In this document: piece by piece, positions 23,816-32,898 of the stretch
Layout of the letters: every line of letters starts with the position of its first letter
Numbering within the stretch: the stretch's first letter is position 1
DNA from: Streptomyces sp. WZ-12
GTDB taxonomy: Bacteria; Actinomycetota; Actinomycetes; Streptomycetales; Streptomycetaceae
Assembly: GCF_028898845.1 (NCBI RefSeq)
Contig: NZ_CP118574.1
Coordinates: 4,685,001-4,749,000 of the forward strand
Direction of reading: 5' to 3'
Length of the DNA stretch: 64,000 nt
Translations under genes and position numbers: made by a program
Notes under the pieces: model-generated
Told to the model about the DNA's origin: nothing
Database searches by the model: none
What the model saw: only the letters and a program-made list of their open reading frames with translations

Positions 23816-24346
23816 TCACTCGCCCTCGCGCTCCCGCTCCGCCATCCTGATCACGGACACCGCCACCGCGATCAGCAGCGCCGGGTCCGCGTCCTCCCGC
23901 ACGACGTTGACCGCGTAGGTGTGGCGGACGGTCAGCCAGCGCCGGGAGATCTCGGCGAGGAGCTCACCGTCGTACTCGACCGCGAACTCCCGGTCCAGGA
24001 TCTTGCCACTGACGTCCAGCTCGGTGCCGTCGACCAGTTCGACGCGGTAGTGGTGGCGCAGCAGTGACAGCCGCTTGCGTTTGATCGTGGCCAGCGGCTG
24101 GTCCTCGCGCTCGATGGTCATCGCATCGCGCAGGCTGAACATCTTCTTGCGGATGGTGATCAACACCCGCCGCTCGGTGTCCTTGAGCTCGAAGGTCTCC
24201 CGCAGCCGCATCGCCTTCCCGTCCACGAGGAAGGCGTGCCGGCCGTGATCGTCGTCGACCCAGTAGTCGTCGCCGATGCCGAAGATCCGGTCGTGCACGA
24301 AGTACTTGCGGGGGCGCGGGGAGTGGTCCCCGTGGGAGTGCGACAT
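23816..24346 (-). CDS. LURP-one-related/scramblase-like protein
   Basis: The 176-residue protein fits the Tubby/LURP-one C-terminal barrel family: KYFVHDRIFGIGDDYWVDDD, then GKAMRLRETFELKD, VLITIRKKMFSLRDAM and ISRRWLTVRHTYAVNV. These proteins contain a beta barrel around a hydrophobic helix, here ALLIAVAVSVI near the end. The bacterial role is unknown. The start at MSHSHGDHSP (24346) is chosen; ATGs at 24358 and 24421 are alternatives. It is divergent from the thioredoxin-NHL gene with little intergenic space. Confidence 0.78.
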   Translation of the reverse strand: MSHSHGDHSPRPRKYFVHDRIFGIGDDYWVDDDHGRHAFLVDGKAMRLRETFELKDTERRVLITIRKKMFSLRDAMTIEREDQPLATIKRKRLSLLRHHYRVELVDGTELDVSGKILDREFAVEYDGELLAEISRRWLTVRHTYAVNVVREDADPALLIAVAVSVIRMAEREREGE

Positions 24347-24411
24347 GGGGTGACGCATTCCCCACGGCCCCTGCGGAATGCGTGTGCGGCGGAGTGACGT
24401 TGAATGTCCAC

Positions 24412-26238
24412 ATGGCTTCACGTGCGCGCGTCCGGGCCCCCGAGCTGATCGGCAAGGGCGGCTGGCTCAACACCGGCGGAAATGACCTCACCCTCTCTGA
24501 CCTGCGAGGACGCGTTGTCATCCTCGATTTCTGGACGTTCTGCTGTGTGAACTGTCTGCACGTTCTGGATGAGCTACGCGAGTTGGAGGAGCGCCACCGC
24601 GACTCGGTCGTGATCATCGGCGTGCACTCCCCGAAGTTCGTGCACGAGGCCGAGCACCAGGCGGTGGTGGACGCCGTCGAGCGGTACGGCGTGGAGCACC
24701 CCGTGCTCGACGACCCCGACCTCGCGACCTGGAAGCAGTACGCGGTGCGGGCCTGGCCGACGCTGGTGGTGATCGATCCCGAGGGCTATGTCGTGGCCCA
24801 GCACGCGGGCGAGGGCCATGCGCACGCCATCGAGCGGCTGGTCGAGGAGCTGATCGCCGAGCACTCCGAGAAGGGCACGCTGCGCCGGGGCGACGGCCCC
24901 TACGTCCCGCCGGAGCCGGTCGCCACCGACCTCCGCTTCCCCGGCAAGGCCGTGCGGCTGCCCGGCGGCACCTTCCTGGTGTCCGACACCACCCGGCACC
25001 AGCTGGTGGAACTGGCGGCCGACGGCGAGCAGGTGGTGCGGCGGATCGGGTCCGGTGAGCGCGGGCTCGGCCCGGACTCCTTCAACGAGCCGCAGGGGCT
25101 GGCGCTGCTGCCCGACGGCCGGGTCGCCGTCGCGGACACCGTCAACCACGCCATCCGGGTCCTCGACCCCGCGACCGGCGCCCTGGAGACCGTGGCCGGT
25201 ACGGGCAAGCAATGGTGGCAGGGCTCGCCGACCTCCGGCCCGGCCCGCGAGGTGGACCTCTCCTCGCCGTGGGACCTCGCCTGGTGGCAGGACCGGCTGT
25301 GGATCGCGATGGCCGGGGTCCACCAGATCTGGACCTACGACCCGGCCGACGGCACGGTCGCGGTGGCGGCCGGCACCACCAACGAGGGGCTGGTCGACGG
25401 CCCGGCGGCGGAGGCGTGGTTCGCCCAGCCTTCCGGGCTCGCGGCGGCCGGCGACCGGCTGTGGATCGCCGACTCGGAGACCAGCGCGGTGCGCTGGATC
25501 GAGCGGGGGACGAGCGGCGACGGCGACGCCCCCGGTGACGGCTATGTGGTCCGCACCGCCGTCGGCACCGGGCTCTTCGACTTCGGGCACCGCGACGGCG
25601 CCGCCGAACAGGCGCTGCTCCAGCACCCGTTGGGCGTGACCGCGCTGCCCGACGGCTCGGTCGCCGTCGCCGACACCTACAACCACGCGTTGCGCCGCTT
25701 CGACCCGGCCAGCGGCGAGGTGACCACGCTCGCGACCGATCTGCGCGAGCCCTCCGCGGCGGTCCTCGTCGACGACGACATCGTGGTGGTGGAGTCCGCG
25801 CGGCACCGGCTGACCCGGCTGCGGCTTCCGGAGGAGGCGGTGCGGGTCGCCGCGGTGGCCCACCGCACCCAGCGCGCCGCCACCGACATCGCCCCCGGCA
25901 CGCTCCGGCTGGACGTGGTCTTCCAGGCCCCGGCCGGCCAGAAGCTGGACACCCGCTACGGCCCGTCGACGCGGCTGCTGGTCAGCGTCACCCCGCCGGA
26001 GCTGCTCGCCGACGGCGCCGGAGCGGGCACCGATCTCGCGCGGGACCTGGTCCTCGCGGACGGCGTGACCGAGGGCGTGCTGCACGTCTCGGCGATGGCC
26101 GCGTCCTGCGACGACGCCCCGGACATCGAGTACCCGGCCTGCCATGTGCACCAGCAGGACTGGGGCGTTCCGGTCCGGATCACCGAGGGCGGCGCGGCCC
26201 GGCTGGGGCTCGTCCTGGCGGGGCTGGACGCGCAGTAG
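24412..26238 (+). CDS. Thioredoxin domain-NHL repeat protein (NHLRC2-like)
   Basis: The 608-residue protein opens with a thioredoxin-like domain (about 5-150) carrying FWTFCCVNCLHVLDEL, a C-x-x-C with an additional preceding Cys, and cis-Pro in RAWPTLVVID. Five or six NHL/beta-propeller repeats follow (about 170-480), with motifs NEPQGLALLPDGRVAVADT and HPLGVTALPDGSVAVADT. A C-terminal beta domain closes the protein. There is no signal peptide, so it is cytoplasmic. It resembles human NHLRC2 in layout; its redox role is uncertain. The ATG at 24412 is used; a TTG at 24400 has a better-placed GGAG and is a real alternative. Confidence 0.85.
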   Translation: MASRARVRAPELIGKGGWLNTGGNDLTLSDLRGRVVILDFWTFCCVNCLHVLDELRELEERHRDSVVIIGVHSPKFVHEAEHQAVVDAVERYGVEHPVLDDPDLATWKQYAVRAWPTLVVIDPEGYVVAQHAGEGHAHAIERLVEELIAEHSEKGTLRRGDGPYVPPEPVATDLRFPGKAVRLPGGTFLVSDTTRHQLVELAADGEQVVRRIGSGERGLGPDSFNEPQGLALLPDGRVAVADTVNHAIRVLDPATGALETVAGTGKQWWQGSPTSGPAREVDLSSPWDLAWWQDRLWIAMAGVHQIWTYDPADGTVAVAAGTTNEGLVDGPAAEAWFAQPSGLAAAGDRLWIADSETSAVRWIERGTSGDGDAPGDGYVVRTAVGTGLFDFGHRDGAAEQALLQHPLGVTALPDGSVAVADTYNHALRRFDPASGEVTTLATDLREPSAAVLVDDDIVVVESARHRLTRLRLPEEAVRVAAVAHRTQRAATDIAPGTLRLDVVFQAPAGQKLDTRYGPSTRLLVSVTPPELLADGAGAGTDLARDLVLADGVTEGVLHVSAMAASCDDAPDIEYPACHVHQQDWGVPVRITEGGAARLGLVLAGLDAQ

Positions 26239-26392
26239 CCCCGACCGGAGCGGCCGGGGTCACCGCGGAGCGACGACCCGGGGCCGGCGCGCGGCATCAA
26301 CTGCCGACGCCGGCCTCGGTGCTCTTCCGCGACGTCGAGGAGCCGCTGTGGCAGCCGGTCAGGGCCAGCGAGCCGGCTCCGTCAGAAGCGCC

Positions 26393-27265
26393 CTAGTCCC
26401 GGCACCGCGGCAGCCCGTTGTCCAGTTGTTCCGGCCGGACGCGGATGCCCGGCATCCAGGCCGGGCCGCCGTCGCGGTCGACCCGGAACCAGATGCTGCT
26501 GTGCCCGCCCGCCTCGTCGGTGACGGTGAGCCCGTCGGCGATCTTGCAGATCGCGTGCAGCGCATCGCCGTGCCACACATGGCCCACGATGTTGGGCCGC
26601 AGATACGGCGCGTAGGGATCGCGCGCCAGCCCGAGCGCGCAGTAGTCGGTGCGGCTGTGCTGGCAGGCCCGCTCGACGTTGTTGACGGTGATCTGGGCGG
26701 AGCCGGTGGCCAGGCCTTCCGCGGTGTCCACCTGACCGCCGGCGTCCGAGCCGGTCAGCGCCAGCACGGTGAACGCGGCCCCGGCCAGCACGGCGACGGT
26801 GCCGAGCCCGGCGAGCAGCAGTCGCAGCCGACGCCGCCCGGGCGCCGCCTCCGCCGGATCCACCCGCGCCGGCTCCTCCGCGCCCTGCGCGTCGTCGGCG
26901 CTCGGGTCGACCTCGGCGCCGGACACCGAGGCGGGCTCCGGCGCCTCGTCCGCCGCCTCCTGGGCGCGGTGCAGCAGCTCCACCAGCCCGGGCAGCCGGT
27001 CCTCGCCCGTGAACGAGAGCTTGCACCACTGCACCAGCAGCCGCTCGTCGGGCAGGCTCTGGCCGCGGAGGTAACGCGAGAGGGACGATCTGCTGGCGGG
27101 TAGTCGGCTCGCCAACTCCTGGAGGCTGTAGCCGAGTTCCCCGTGCATGCGACGTAGGGCGGCGACGAAGTCCCGTATGGGACCGGCGAGTTCTGCGGGG
27201 AGTGGGGCCAGGGGCTTGCGGCGGATGTTCGTGACGCGTTTTTCGTGGCCAGGCACGTCTGGCAT
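26393..27265 (-). CDS. Membrane-spanning HTH protein with outer sensor domain
   Basis: The 290-residue protein has a cytoplasmic XRE-like HTH (about 25-75, GYSLQELASRLPASRSSLSR), an acidic Ala/Glu-rich linker and one transmembrane helix (about 146-168, LLLAGLGTVAVLAGAAFTVL). The outer domain (about 175-290) carries four cysteines (ACQHSRTDYC, HAICK, PRCRD) that could form two disulfides. The order suggests a one-component membrane regulator that reads the cell-envelope side. No target gene is evident. The ATG at 27265 lacks a clear RBS. Confidence 0.72.
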   Translation of the reverse strand: MPDVPGHEKRVTNIRRKPLAPLPAELAGPIRDFVAALRRMHGELGYSLQELASRLPASRSSLSRYLRGQSLPDERLLVQWCKLSFTGEDRLPGLVELLHRAQEAADEAPEPASVSGAEVDPSADDAQGAEEPARVDPAEAAPGRRRLRLLLAGLGTVAVLAGAAFTVLALTGSDAGGQVDTAEGLATGSAQITVNNVERACQHSRTDYCALGLARDPYAPYLRPNIVGHVWHGDALHAICKIADGLTVTDEAGGHSSIWFRVDRDGGPAWMPGIRVRPEQLDNGLPRCRD

Positions 27266-27367
27266 TCCAGCACAGCGGACATGCGCGCGCGAGGGGCACT
27301 TCCGCTCCCCTGTGACGGAAGTGCCCCTCGTTACGCGATCCGGAACGAACGCGGACCGTTCAGTGAC

Positions 27368-27381
27368 GTTTCACGTGAAAC
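27368..27381. promoter_or_regulatory. parS: parS site (perfect)
   Basis: GTTTCACGTGAAAC, single copy, upstream of the membrane HTH gene and downstream of the NlpC-like gene. Confidence 0.92.
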
Positions 27382-27447
27382 AGCGCGCCGTTGACCGCGA
27401 TTGCCGCGGCCCGGATGCGAGGGACGGGCCGGTGGTCCTCGACGCCT

Positions 27448-28344
27448 TCAGTCGCCGAAGACCACCGGCCGGTAGGGCTTGAACTCGGCGTCGCCGCCCG
27501 GCAGTCCGTAGGTCAGGCTCCGGTGGTCGGTGCCATGGCCGCCGCGCTGCTCGAAGGCCGTGTACGAGGTGTGCGCGGCGTCGTTCCACTTCTCGAAGAT
27601 GACGACGTGTCGGTGGTCGCCGTCGCCGGTCGCGTCGATGAGGAGGTCGCCTCCCCGCAACGCGCCCAGCGCAATGGGCCGGGCGAGGTCGCGGTCGGTG
27701 GCCAGCCCCACGGTGTTGGTGCCCGGCGTCGACAGCCCGAGGGCCATCGACACATAGCCGGAGCAGTCCTGCCGGTAGCCGTCCTTCCAGACCTCGGACT
27801 GGCTGTACGGGACCTGTGCGCCGTTGTCGGCGGTCAGCCAGGTCGCGGCGCGCGCCAACATCTCCTGACGGGAGCGGCCGGGCTGCGGCGGTGGGCCCCC
27901 TTGGACCGGTATGTCGGGCAGCCGGTCCTGGGGTATGGCCACCGCGACCACGGTGACGAAGCCGTTCACCGGCCCGGTGAGGTGCGCCATGTACGTCGAG
28001 CAGGCGTCGCCCTCGCAGACCCGGTGGCCGGTGTCGACCTGGTAGTCGACGGCGATCCGGTCCCGGCCCGGCCCCGAGGTGTTGAGCATCCCGACGGCGG
28101 GGGACCCGGTGTCGGCGGCGGTGTGCACCACCCAACGCGTGCCCCAGGTCGGGAAGGTGTCCGCCGCGGCCCGCGGCGTTCCGCCCCCGGCGCCGTGCGC
28201 GACCCCGGCGATCCCGGTGACCGTCAGACCGGCCGCGGCGACCGCGGGAACCGCCCGGCGCAGCAGCGGCCGACGCGACGCACAGGCCGTGCCCGTCGCG
28301 GGGGTTGTGCCGTCCCCCGGCTGCGTGGTGCCGTGTCCGTCCAT
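27448..28344 (-). CDS. Secreted NlpC/P60-like hydrolase
   Basis: The product is 298 residues from the ATG at 28344, which follows GGAGGG. A long basic N-terminus with SRRPLLRRAVPAVAAAGLTV suggests a Sec or Tat-like signal peptide ending near AHGA. The C-terminal part has DCSGYVSMALGL with a candidate nucleophile Cys near residue 194 and HRHVVIFEKW as candidate His, the order of NlpC/P60 cysteine peptidases. The middle contains a Cys pair (VCEGDACS). Likely role: peptidoglycan cleavage. A longer frame to 28527 would move the signal peptide inside and is rejected. Confidence 0.75.
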   Translation of the reverse strand: MDGHGTTQPGDGTTPATGTACASRRPLLRRAVPAVAAAGLTVTGIAGVAHGAGGGTPRAAADTFPTWGTRWVVHTAADTGSPAVGMLNTSGPGRDRIAVDYQVDTGHRVCEGDACSTYMAHLTGPVNGFVTVVAVAIPQDRLPDIPVQGGPPPQPGRSRQEMLARAATWLTADNGAQVPYSQSEVWKDGYRQDCSGYVSMALGLSTPGTNTVGLATDRDLARPIALGALRGGDLLIDATGDGDHRHVVIFEKWNDAAHTSYTAFEQRGGHGTDHRSLTYGLPGGDAEFKPYRPVVFGD

Positions 28345-28677
28345 GCCGATGACCCTCCGAAACGTCGGTCGCCGTGCGGTCCTGGTGCTCCGTTCGCCGC
28401 GACGGAGACCATGGTGGGGCGGGATGCGGGCCGTCGGCCGCCAACCACTCCACCATGGGACGCACTTCGCCTCCCACAAGGCCCTGACCTGCCAAGACAT
28501 GCCACGGGACAAGCGATTCCGGGACATCGCGCGGGGCCGGGTGGGACATGACGGGACGGTCGCGGGCGGACGAGGAGGCCACCCGGGCGGCGAACGAAAG
28601 GAAAAGGGCGCCCGCTGGGGGAGTCGCGGGCGCCCTGCTTCAGGGGCGGCGGATCGCCTGCCGGGCGGCGGCCCGGA
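28345..28677. other. Intergenic region upstream of NlpC-like gene
   Basis: About 330 bp without a supportable gene. It holds the terminator of the DUF4232 gene (28605-28636) and the promoter and RBS of the NlpC-like gene. Confidence 0.5.
28605..28636 (-). terminator. Intrinsic terminator with U-tract for DUF4232 gene
   Basis: Arms 28605-28615 and 28626-28636 pair over 11 bp. On the minus strand the hairpin is followed by TTTTCCTTTC, which is rare in this genome and supports intrinsic termination. Confidence 0.8.
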
Positions 28678-29466
28678 TCACCAGGAGGCCGCCGTGTTCG
28701 GGTCCGTCTGCCAGTACGTCACCCGCGCACTGTCGTCGATGTACGACGAGCCGCCCGGCAGCGCCACCTTCGCGGCACCGCCGAAGCTCCCCTGGCCGTC
28801 GCGGCGGGCGAGGCTGACGGAGAGCGAGGTCGCCTTGCGGCCGTGCCCGGCACCGTCGGCACCCGACAGCAGCACCGCGGCGTAGCCGGACTCGCCCGGC
28901 GCCAGCGTGACCACCGACTGCGGTGTGCTGTCCGGCAGTTCGGCCACCGCCGCCTGGTCCTCGTCGAACTGCAGGACGGGCGCGGCGTAGAGGTCGCAGG
29001 CGACGCCGGAGGTGTTGGTGGCCTGGAGCATCAGGTGGTTGATCGGGCGGGTCAACGGCTTCGCGACGATGCGGATCTTCGCGGCGTCGCAGCTTGTCCG
29101 CCGGCTGCCGGAGCCCTTGCCCCGCTCGGCGGCGGACGGCGCGGCACCGCCCGACGTCTTGTGCGTCCCGGCGCCCGCCGCACCGTCCTTGCCGTGGTTG
29201 CCGCCCTTGCCCACCGTGCCGCCGTTGGCCGTGTCCACCGAGGCGTTGGTGTCCTGCCCGCCCCGCGCGCCGTTGGCCGCCGGGTCCTTGGAGTCCTGCG
29301 GAGCCGGGTCGAACGGCTTGGCTTCGCTGGTCTTCAGCGGGTTGTCCTGGCCGCAGGCCGTGAGCGTGAGTGCGGCGACCGCGGTCAGCCCGGCCGCGGC
29401 GATCCGCAGCGTACGGCGGCGGGCGGCCCGGGGCGCGCGGGCGGTGGTGGCGTCGGTGCGAGGCAT
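28678..29466 (-). CDS. DUF4232 lipoprotein
   Basis: The 262-residue product (ATG 29466) starts with many Arg residues and then LRIAAAGLTAVAALTLTACG, a lipobox with Cys near 37. A Gly/Asn/Lys-rich spacer follows, and then a DUF4232 beta domain (about 130-262) with NHLMLQATNTSGVACDLYAA and VTLAPGESGYAAVLLS. This is an extracytoplasmic, membrane-anchored protein of unknown function common in Streptomyces. The gene ends in a hairpin with a U-tract. A longer frame to 29559 has no signal-peptide logic. Confidence 0.85.
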   Translation of the reverse strand: MPRTDATTARAPRAARRRTLRIAAAGLTAVAALTLTACGQDNPLKTSEAKPFDPAPQDSKDPAANGARGGQDTNASVDTANGGTVGKGGNHGKDGAAGAGTHKTSGGAAPSAAERGKGSGSRRTSCDAAKIRIVAKPLTRPINHLMLQATNTSGVACDLYAAPVLQFDEDQAAVAELPDSTPQSVVTLAPGESGYAAVLLSGADGAGHGRKATSLSVSLARRDGQGSFGGAAKVALPGGSSYIDDSARVTYWQTDPNTAASW

Positions 29467-29627
29467 ATCCGGTCTCCCCCGGTCGACGGGGCGGTGGCGC
29501 GCCCCACGGTGCGGCCCTGCCTGTCCGGCCCGGCCTGGTCTGTCCTGTGGTCTGTCCACAAGACTGCCCAGCGCCGCTGCCGTGCGACTAACGCCCGCCT
29601 AACGCCCGCCCCCCGCGGCGGCCGGGC

Positions 29628-31601
29628 TCAGCCGGCCCCACCGCCCGGACGTCCACCCGGCCCGCCGGGCTCCGGCCCGCCGTCGCCCTCCCGTCGCCGT
29701 CCGCCTTCCCCGTTCGCGTCCCGGGCGAAGAGCTGGGTCAGCGCGCTGATCGTGTAGACGTCGGTGGCCTCCTCGTCCACCAGGTGCATCTCCGCGAGCC
29801 GTTCGAGCGCGTCCTGGGTCCGCTCCTGGTCGTACCCGGCGAGCGCCGCGGCCGCCGACGCGTTGAGGTGGCCGTCGGGGCTGTTCGCCAGCGCCCTCAG
29901 CAGCCGGGCGTCGTCCGCGGACAGCCGGGCGACGGACATCCGCAGCGCCGCCGCGATGCCGGTGTCCTCCGCCGACAGCAGCGCCAGCCGCCGCCGTTCG
30001 TCGCGCAGCGCCGAGGCCAGCCGGGCCAGCCGCCAGCGCGGTCGGGCGGTCAACTGGGCGGCCGCGGCCCGCAGCGCCAGCGGCAACCCGTCGCACAGAT
30101 CCACCAGTTCGCGGGCCGCGGCCGGATCCTCCGCGACCCGATCCGGCCCGAGCATGGCGCCGAGCAGCGCCGTGCCCTCCGCGTGCCCCATGGCCTGGAG
30201 TCCCACCGGCCGGGCGCAGTCCGTGGCGACCAGCCCGTCGAGCCGGCTGCGGCTGGTGACGACCGTGGCGCAGTGCGGGCCGCCGGGCAGCAGCGTGCGC
30301 ACCTGCGCCGAACTCCGCGCGTTGTCCAGGACGACCAGCAGCCGGCGCTCGGCTACCAGCGAGCGGAACAGCGCCGAGGCGGCCTGCGCGGAGCCCGGCA
30401 CCCGCTCCGGCGGAGTGCCGAGCGCCAGCAGGAAGTCGCGCAGGATCTCGGCCGGCGCGGCCTCGTCGCCCTCCCCGAACCCACGGAGATCGGCGAAGAG
30501 TTGGCCGTCGGGGAAGGCACCGGCATGCAGATGCGCCCACTGCACCGCGCACGCGGTCTTGCCGACCCCGGCCGGGCCCACGACCACCGCCAGCGGGCTC
30601 TCCCCGGTCGTGCGGTCCGCCAACGCCTCGGACAGCGCGCCCAGTTGACCCTCGCGCCCCAGGAAGCGGGCCGGCGGCCTGGGCAGCAGCCGGGGGGCGG
30701 CACCGGCCCTGTTCCGGCCGGCCTCCGCACCCGCCGCCGGACCGGCGTCGCCGGCCGCGGCCCCCTTGGCGGGGGTCGGCGCGTCGCCGTCCTGTTTCAC
30801 GTGAAACGTGCGCGGGTCGACCGGGGTGGCCGCCGGCGCGCTGGCCTTCCGGTCCCCGTCCGCCTCGGCCCGGAGGATCTCCTCGTACGCCGTGCGCAAC
30901 CGCTCCCCCGGATCGACCCCCAACTCCTCGCTGAGCAAACGCCGGGTGCGGTGGTACCACTCCAGCGCGTCGGACTGCCGTCCGGTCCGGAACAGCGCCC
31001 GCATCAGCGCGGCGATCAGCCCCTCCCGCAGGGGGTGGTTGACGGCCGCGGAGTACAGGACGGCCGCGGCCTGTTCGTGGTCGCCGAGCGCCCCGTGCGC
31101 CCGGGCCAGCGCCTCCACCGCGGAGAGCCTGCGTTCCTCCAGCGCGTGCGCGGCGGCCGCGAAGGGCGGGCTGGTGACCGTGCCGGTCAGCGCCGGCCCG
31201 CGCCACAGTCCCAGCGCCTCCCGCAGCAGCGGGATCGCGTCGGACGGCGCGGCCTCCGGGCGGGCCAGCGCGACCAGTTCACCGAACCGGTGGGCGTCGA
31301 TCAACTCCTCGGGCAGCCGCAGCAGATAGGCCGAGCCGTGGGTGGCCAACTCGATGCCGTACGCCTCCGCGCCGCCCGTGGCGAGCGTGGCGCGCAGCCG
31401 CGAGACGTGCCCCTGCACGACCGTGCGGGCGTGTTCGGGCGGTTCGTCCTCCCACAGGGAGTCGATCAACTGCTCAAGCGGGACGGTGGTGTTGGGCTGG
31501 AGAAGCAGCAGCGCCAGCACACTGCGCCGTTTGGCGGGCCCGAGCGGCAGCTCCGCGGAGCCGCTCAGCACGGAGATCGGGCCGAGCAGTGAGAATTCCA
31601 A
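29628..31601 (-). CDS. AfsR/SARP-family transcriptional regulator with NB-ARC ATPase domain
   Basis: The 657-residue protein has a SARP OmpR-like winged HTH (about 1-90, SLLGPISVLSGSAELPLGPA, KRRSVLALLLLQPNTTV), a bacterial transcriptional activation domain (about 95-240) and an NB-ARC ATPase (about 320-600). The Walker A is VVGPAGVGKTACAV near 340 and a Walker B-like RLLVVLDNARS follows. The C-terminal TPR array of AfsR itself is missing. SARPs activate secondary-metabolite genes; no biosynthetic cluster is present, so it may be pleiotropic. Translation starts at a TTG one base after the stop of the aminopeptidase gene. The linker at about 265-270 is encoded by a perfect parS. Confidence 0.88.
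   Translation of the reverse strand: MEFSLLGPISVLSGSAELPLGPAKRRSVLALLLLQPNTTVPLEQLIDSLWEDEPPEHARTVVQGHVSRLRATLATGGAEAYGIELATHGSAYLLRLPEELIDAHRFGELVALARPEAAPSDAIPLLREALGLWRGPALTGTVTSPPFAAAAHALEERRLSAVEALARAHGALGDHEQAAAVLYSAAVNHPLREGLIAALMRALFRTGRQSDALEWYHRTRRLLSEELGVDPGERLRTAYEEILRAEADGDRKASAPAATPVDPRTFHVKQDGDAPTPAKGAAAGDAGPAAGAEAGRNRAGAAPRLLPRPPARFLGREGQLGALSEALADRTTGESPLAVVVGPAGVGKTACAVQWAHLHAGAFPDGQLFADLRGFGEGDEAAPAEILRDFLLALGTPPERVPGSAQAASALFRSLVAERRLLVVLDNARSSAQVRTLLPGGPHCATVVTSRSRLDGLVATDCARPVGLQAMGHAEGTALLGAMLGPDRVAEDPAAARELVDLCDGLPLALRAAAAQLTARPRWRLARLASALRDERRRLALLSAEDTGIAAALRMSVARLSADDARLLRALANSPDGHLNASAAAALAGYDQERTQDALERLAEMHLVDEEATDVYTISALTQLFARDANGEGGRRREGDGGPEPGGPGGRPGGGAG
30794..30807. 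promoter_or_regulatory. parS: parS site (perfect) inside SARP coding region
   Basis: GTTTCACGTGAAAC encodes TFHVK in the linker between the activation and NB-ARC domains. Confidence 0.9.
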
Positions 31602-31602
31602 C

Positions 31603-32898
31603 TCAGCTCTCCAGGAAGGCCGTGAGGGCGTTCGCGAGCAGATACGGGTCCTGGGCGCCGCACAGTTCGCGGGCCGAGTGCATGGACAGGATCGCGACGC
31701 CGATGTCGACGGTTCGGATGCCGTGCCGCGCCGCGGTGATCGGGCCGATCGTGGTGCCGCACGGCATCGCGTTGTGGGAGACGAAGGTCTGCCAGGGCAC
31801 CCCGGCCCGTTCGCAGGCCGCGGCGAACACCGCCCGCCCGCTGCCGTCGGTGGCGTACCGCTGGTTGACGTTGACCTTCAGGATCGGCCCGCCGTTGGGC
31901 ACCGGGTGGTGCCCCGGCTCGTGCCGGTCGCCGTAGTTGGGGTGGACCGCGTGTCCGGTGTCCGACGACAGGCAGACGGTGCCGGCGAAGGCCCGGGCGC
32001 GGTCCTCGTACGTGCCACCGCGGGCGAAGACCGACCGCTCCAGCACCGTGCCGAGCAGCGGGCCGTCCGCGCCGGTGTCCGACTGGCTGCCGTTCTCCTC
32101 GTGGTCGAAGGCGGCCAGCACCGGGATGGCGGTCAACTCGCCGCCGGCGGTGGCCGCGGCGATCAGCGCGGCCGTACCGGCGTGCACGGACAGCAGGTTG
32201 TCCATCCGCGGCCCGGCGACCAGTTCGCGGTCGCGGCCGAGGTAGGCGGGTGGCTCCACGCTGTGCACCATCAGGTCCCAGCCCTTGATGTCCCCGGCCG
32301 GAACCCCGAGTTCCTCGGCGACGAACGCGATCAGGTCGCCCTCGGCGACCTTGCCCAGGCCCCAAATAGGCGTCATATGGCGCTGTTTGTCCAGTTTGAG
32401 ACCCTCGACGTTCACCGACCGGTCCAGATGCACGGCCAGTTGCGGCACGCGCAGCAGCGGCCGGTCCACGTGGACGAGCCGGTCGCTGCCGTCGCTCAAC
32501 GTCACCCGGCCGCTGAGCCCCAGATCGCGGTCGAGCCAGGTGTTGAGCAGCGTCCCGCCGTAGATCTCGACGGCGATCTGCCGCCAGCCGTGGGCGCCGG
32601 TGTCCGGGATCGGTTTCACGCGGAGGTTGGGGGAGTCGGTGTGCGCCCCGACGATGCGGTACGGAGTGGCGGCGGTCGCGCCCTCGGGGACGTACCAGGC
32701 GATGAGTGCGCCGCCCCGCAGGACGTAGGCGCCGCCACTCCGGCCGTCCCACGCGTCGGTCTCCGCCACCTGACGGAAGCCGGCCTTCTCCAGCCGCTCC
32801 GCCGCGTTCGCCACCGCGTGGTACGGCGAGGGACTGGCGGCGAGGAAGGACATCAGGTCGTCGGTGTGGCCGCGGTCGAAGCGGGCGGAGTTGGTCAT
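31603..32898 (-). CDS. M18 family aminopeptidase
   Basis: The product is 431 residues (start MTNSARFDRGHTDD at 32898). Zinc and catalytic motifs of M18 peptidases are present: GAHTDSPNLRVKP (His-x-Asp), FDHEENGSQS (Glu-Glu), LSSDTGHAVHPNYGD and a late ILSMHSARELCG. The expected activity is removal of acidic N-terminal residues by a dodecameric cytoplasmic enzyme. An upstream extension of 77 codons is not conserved-looking. The stop is followed after one base by the SARP start, so the regulator may be translated by coupling. Confidence 0.92.
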   Translation of the reverse strand: MTNSARFDRGHTDDLMSFLAASPSPYHAVANAAERLEKAGFRQVAETDAWDGRSGGAYVLRGGALIAWYVPEGATAATPYRIVGAHTDSPNLRVKPIPDTGAHGWRQIAVEIYGGTLLNTWLDRDLGLSGRVTLSDGSDRLVHVDRPLLRVPQLAVHLDRSVNVEGLKLDKQRHMTPIWGLGKVAEGDLIAFVAEELGVPAGDIKGWDLMVHSVEPPAYLGRDRELVAGPRMDNLLSVHAGTAALIAAATAGGELTAIPVLAAFDHEENGSQSDTGADGPLLGTVLERSVFARGGTYEDRARAFAGTVCLSSDTGHAVHPNYGDRHEPGHHPVPNGGPILKVNVNQRYATDGSGRAVFAAACERAGVPWQTFVSHNAMPCGTTIGPITAARHGIRTVDIGVAILSMHSARELCGAQDPYLLANALTAFLES

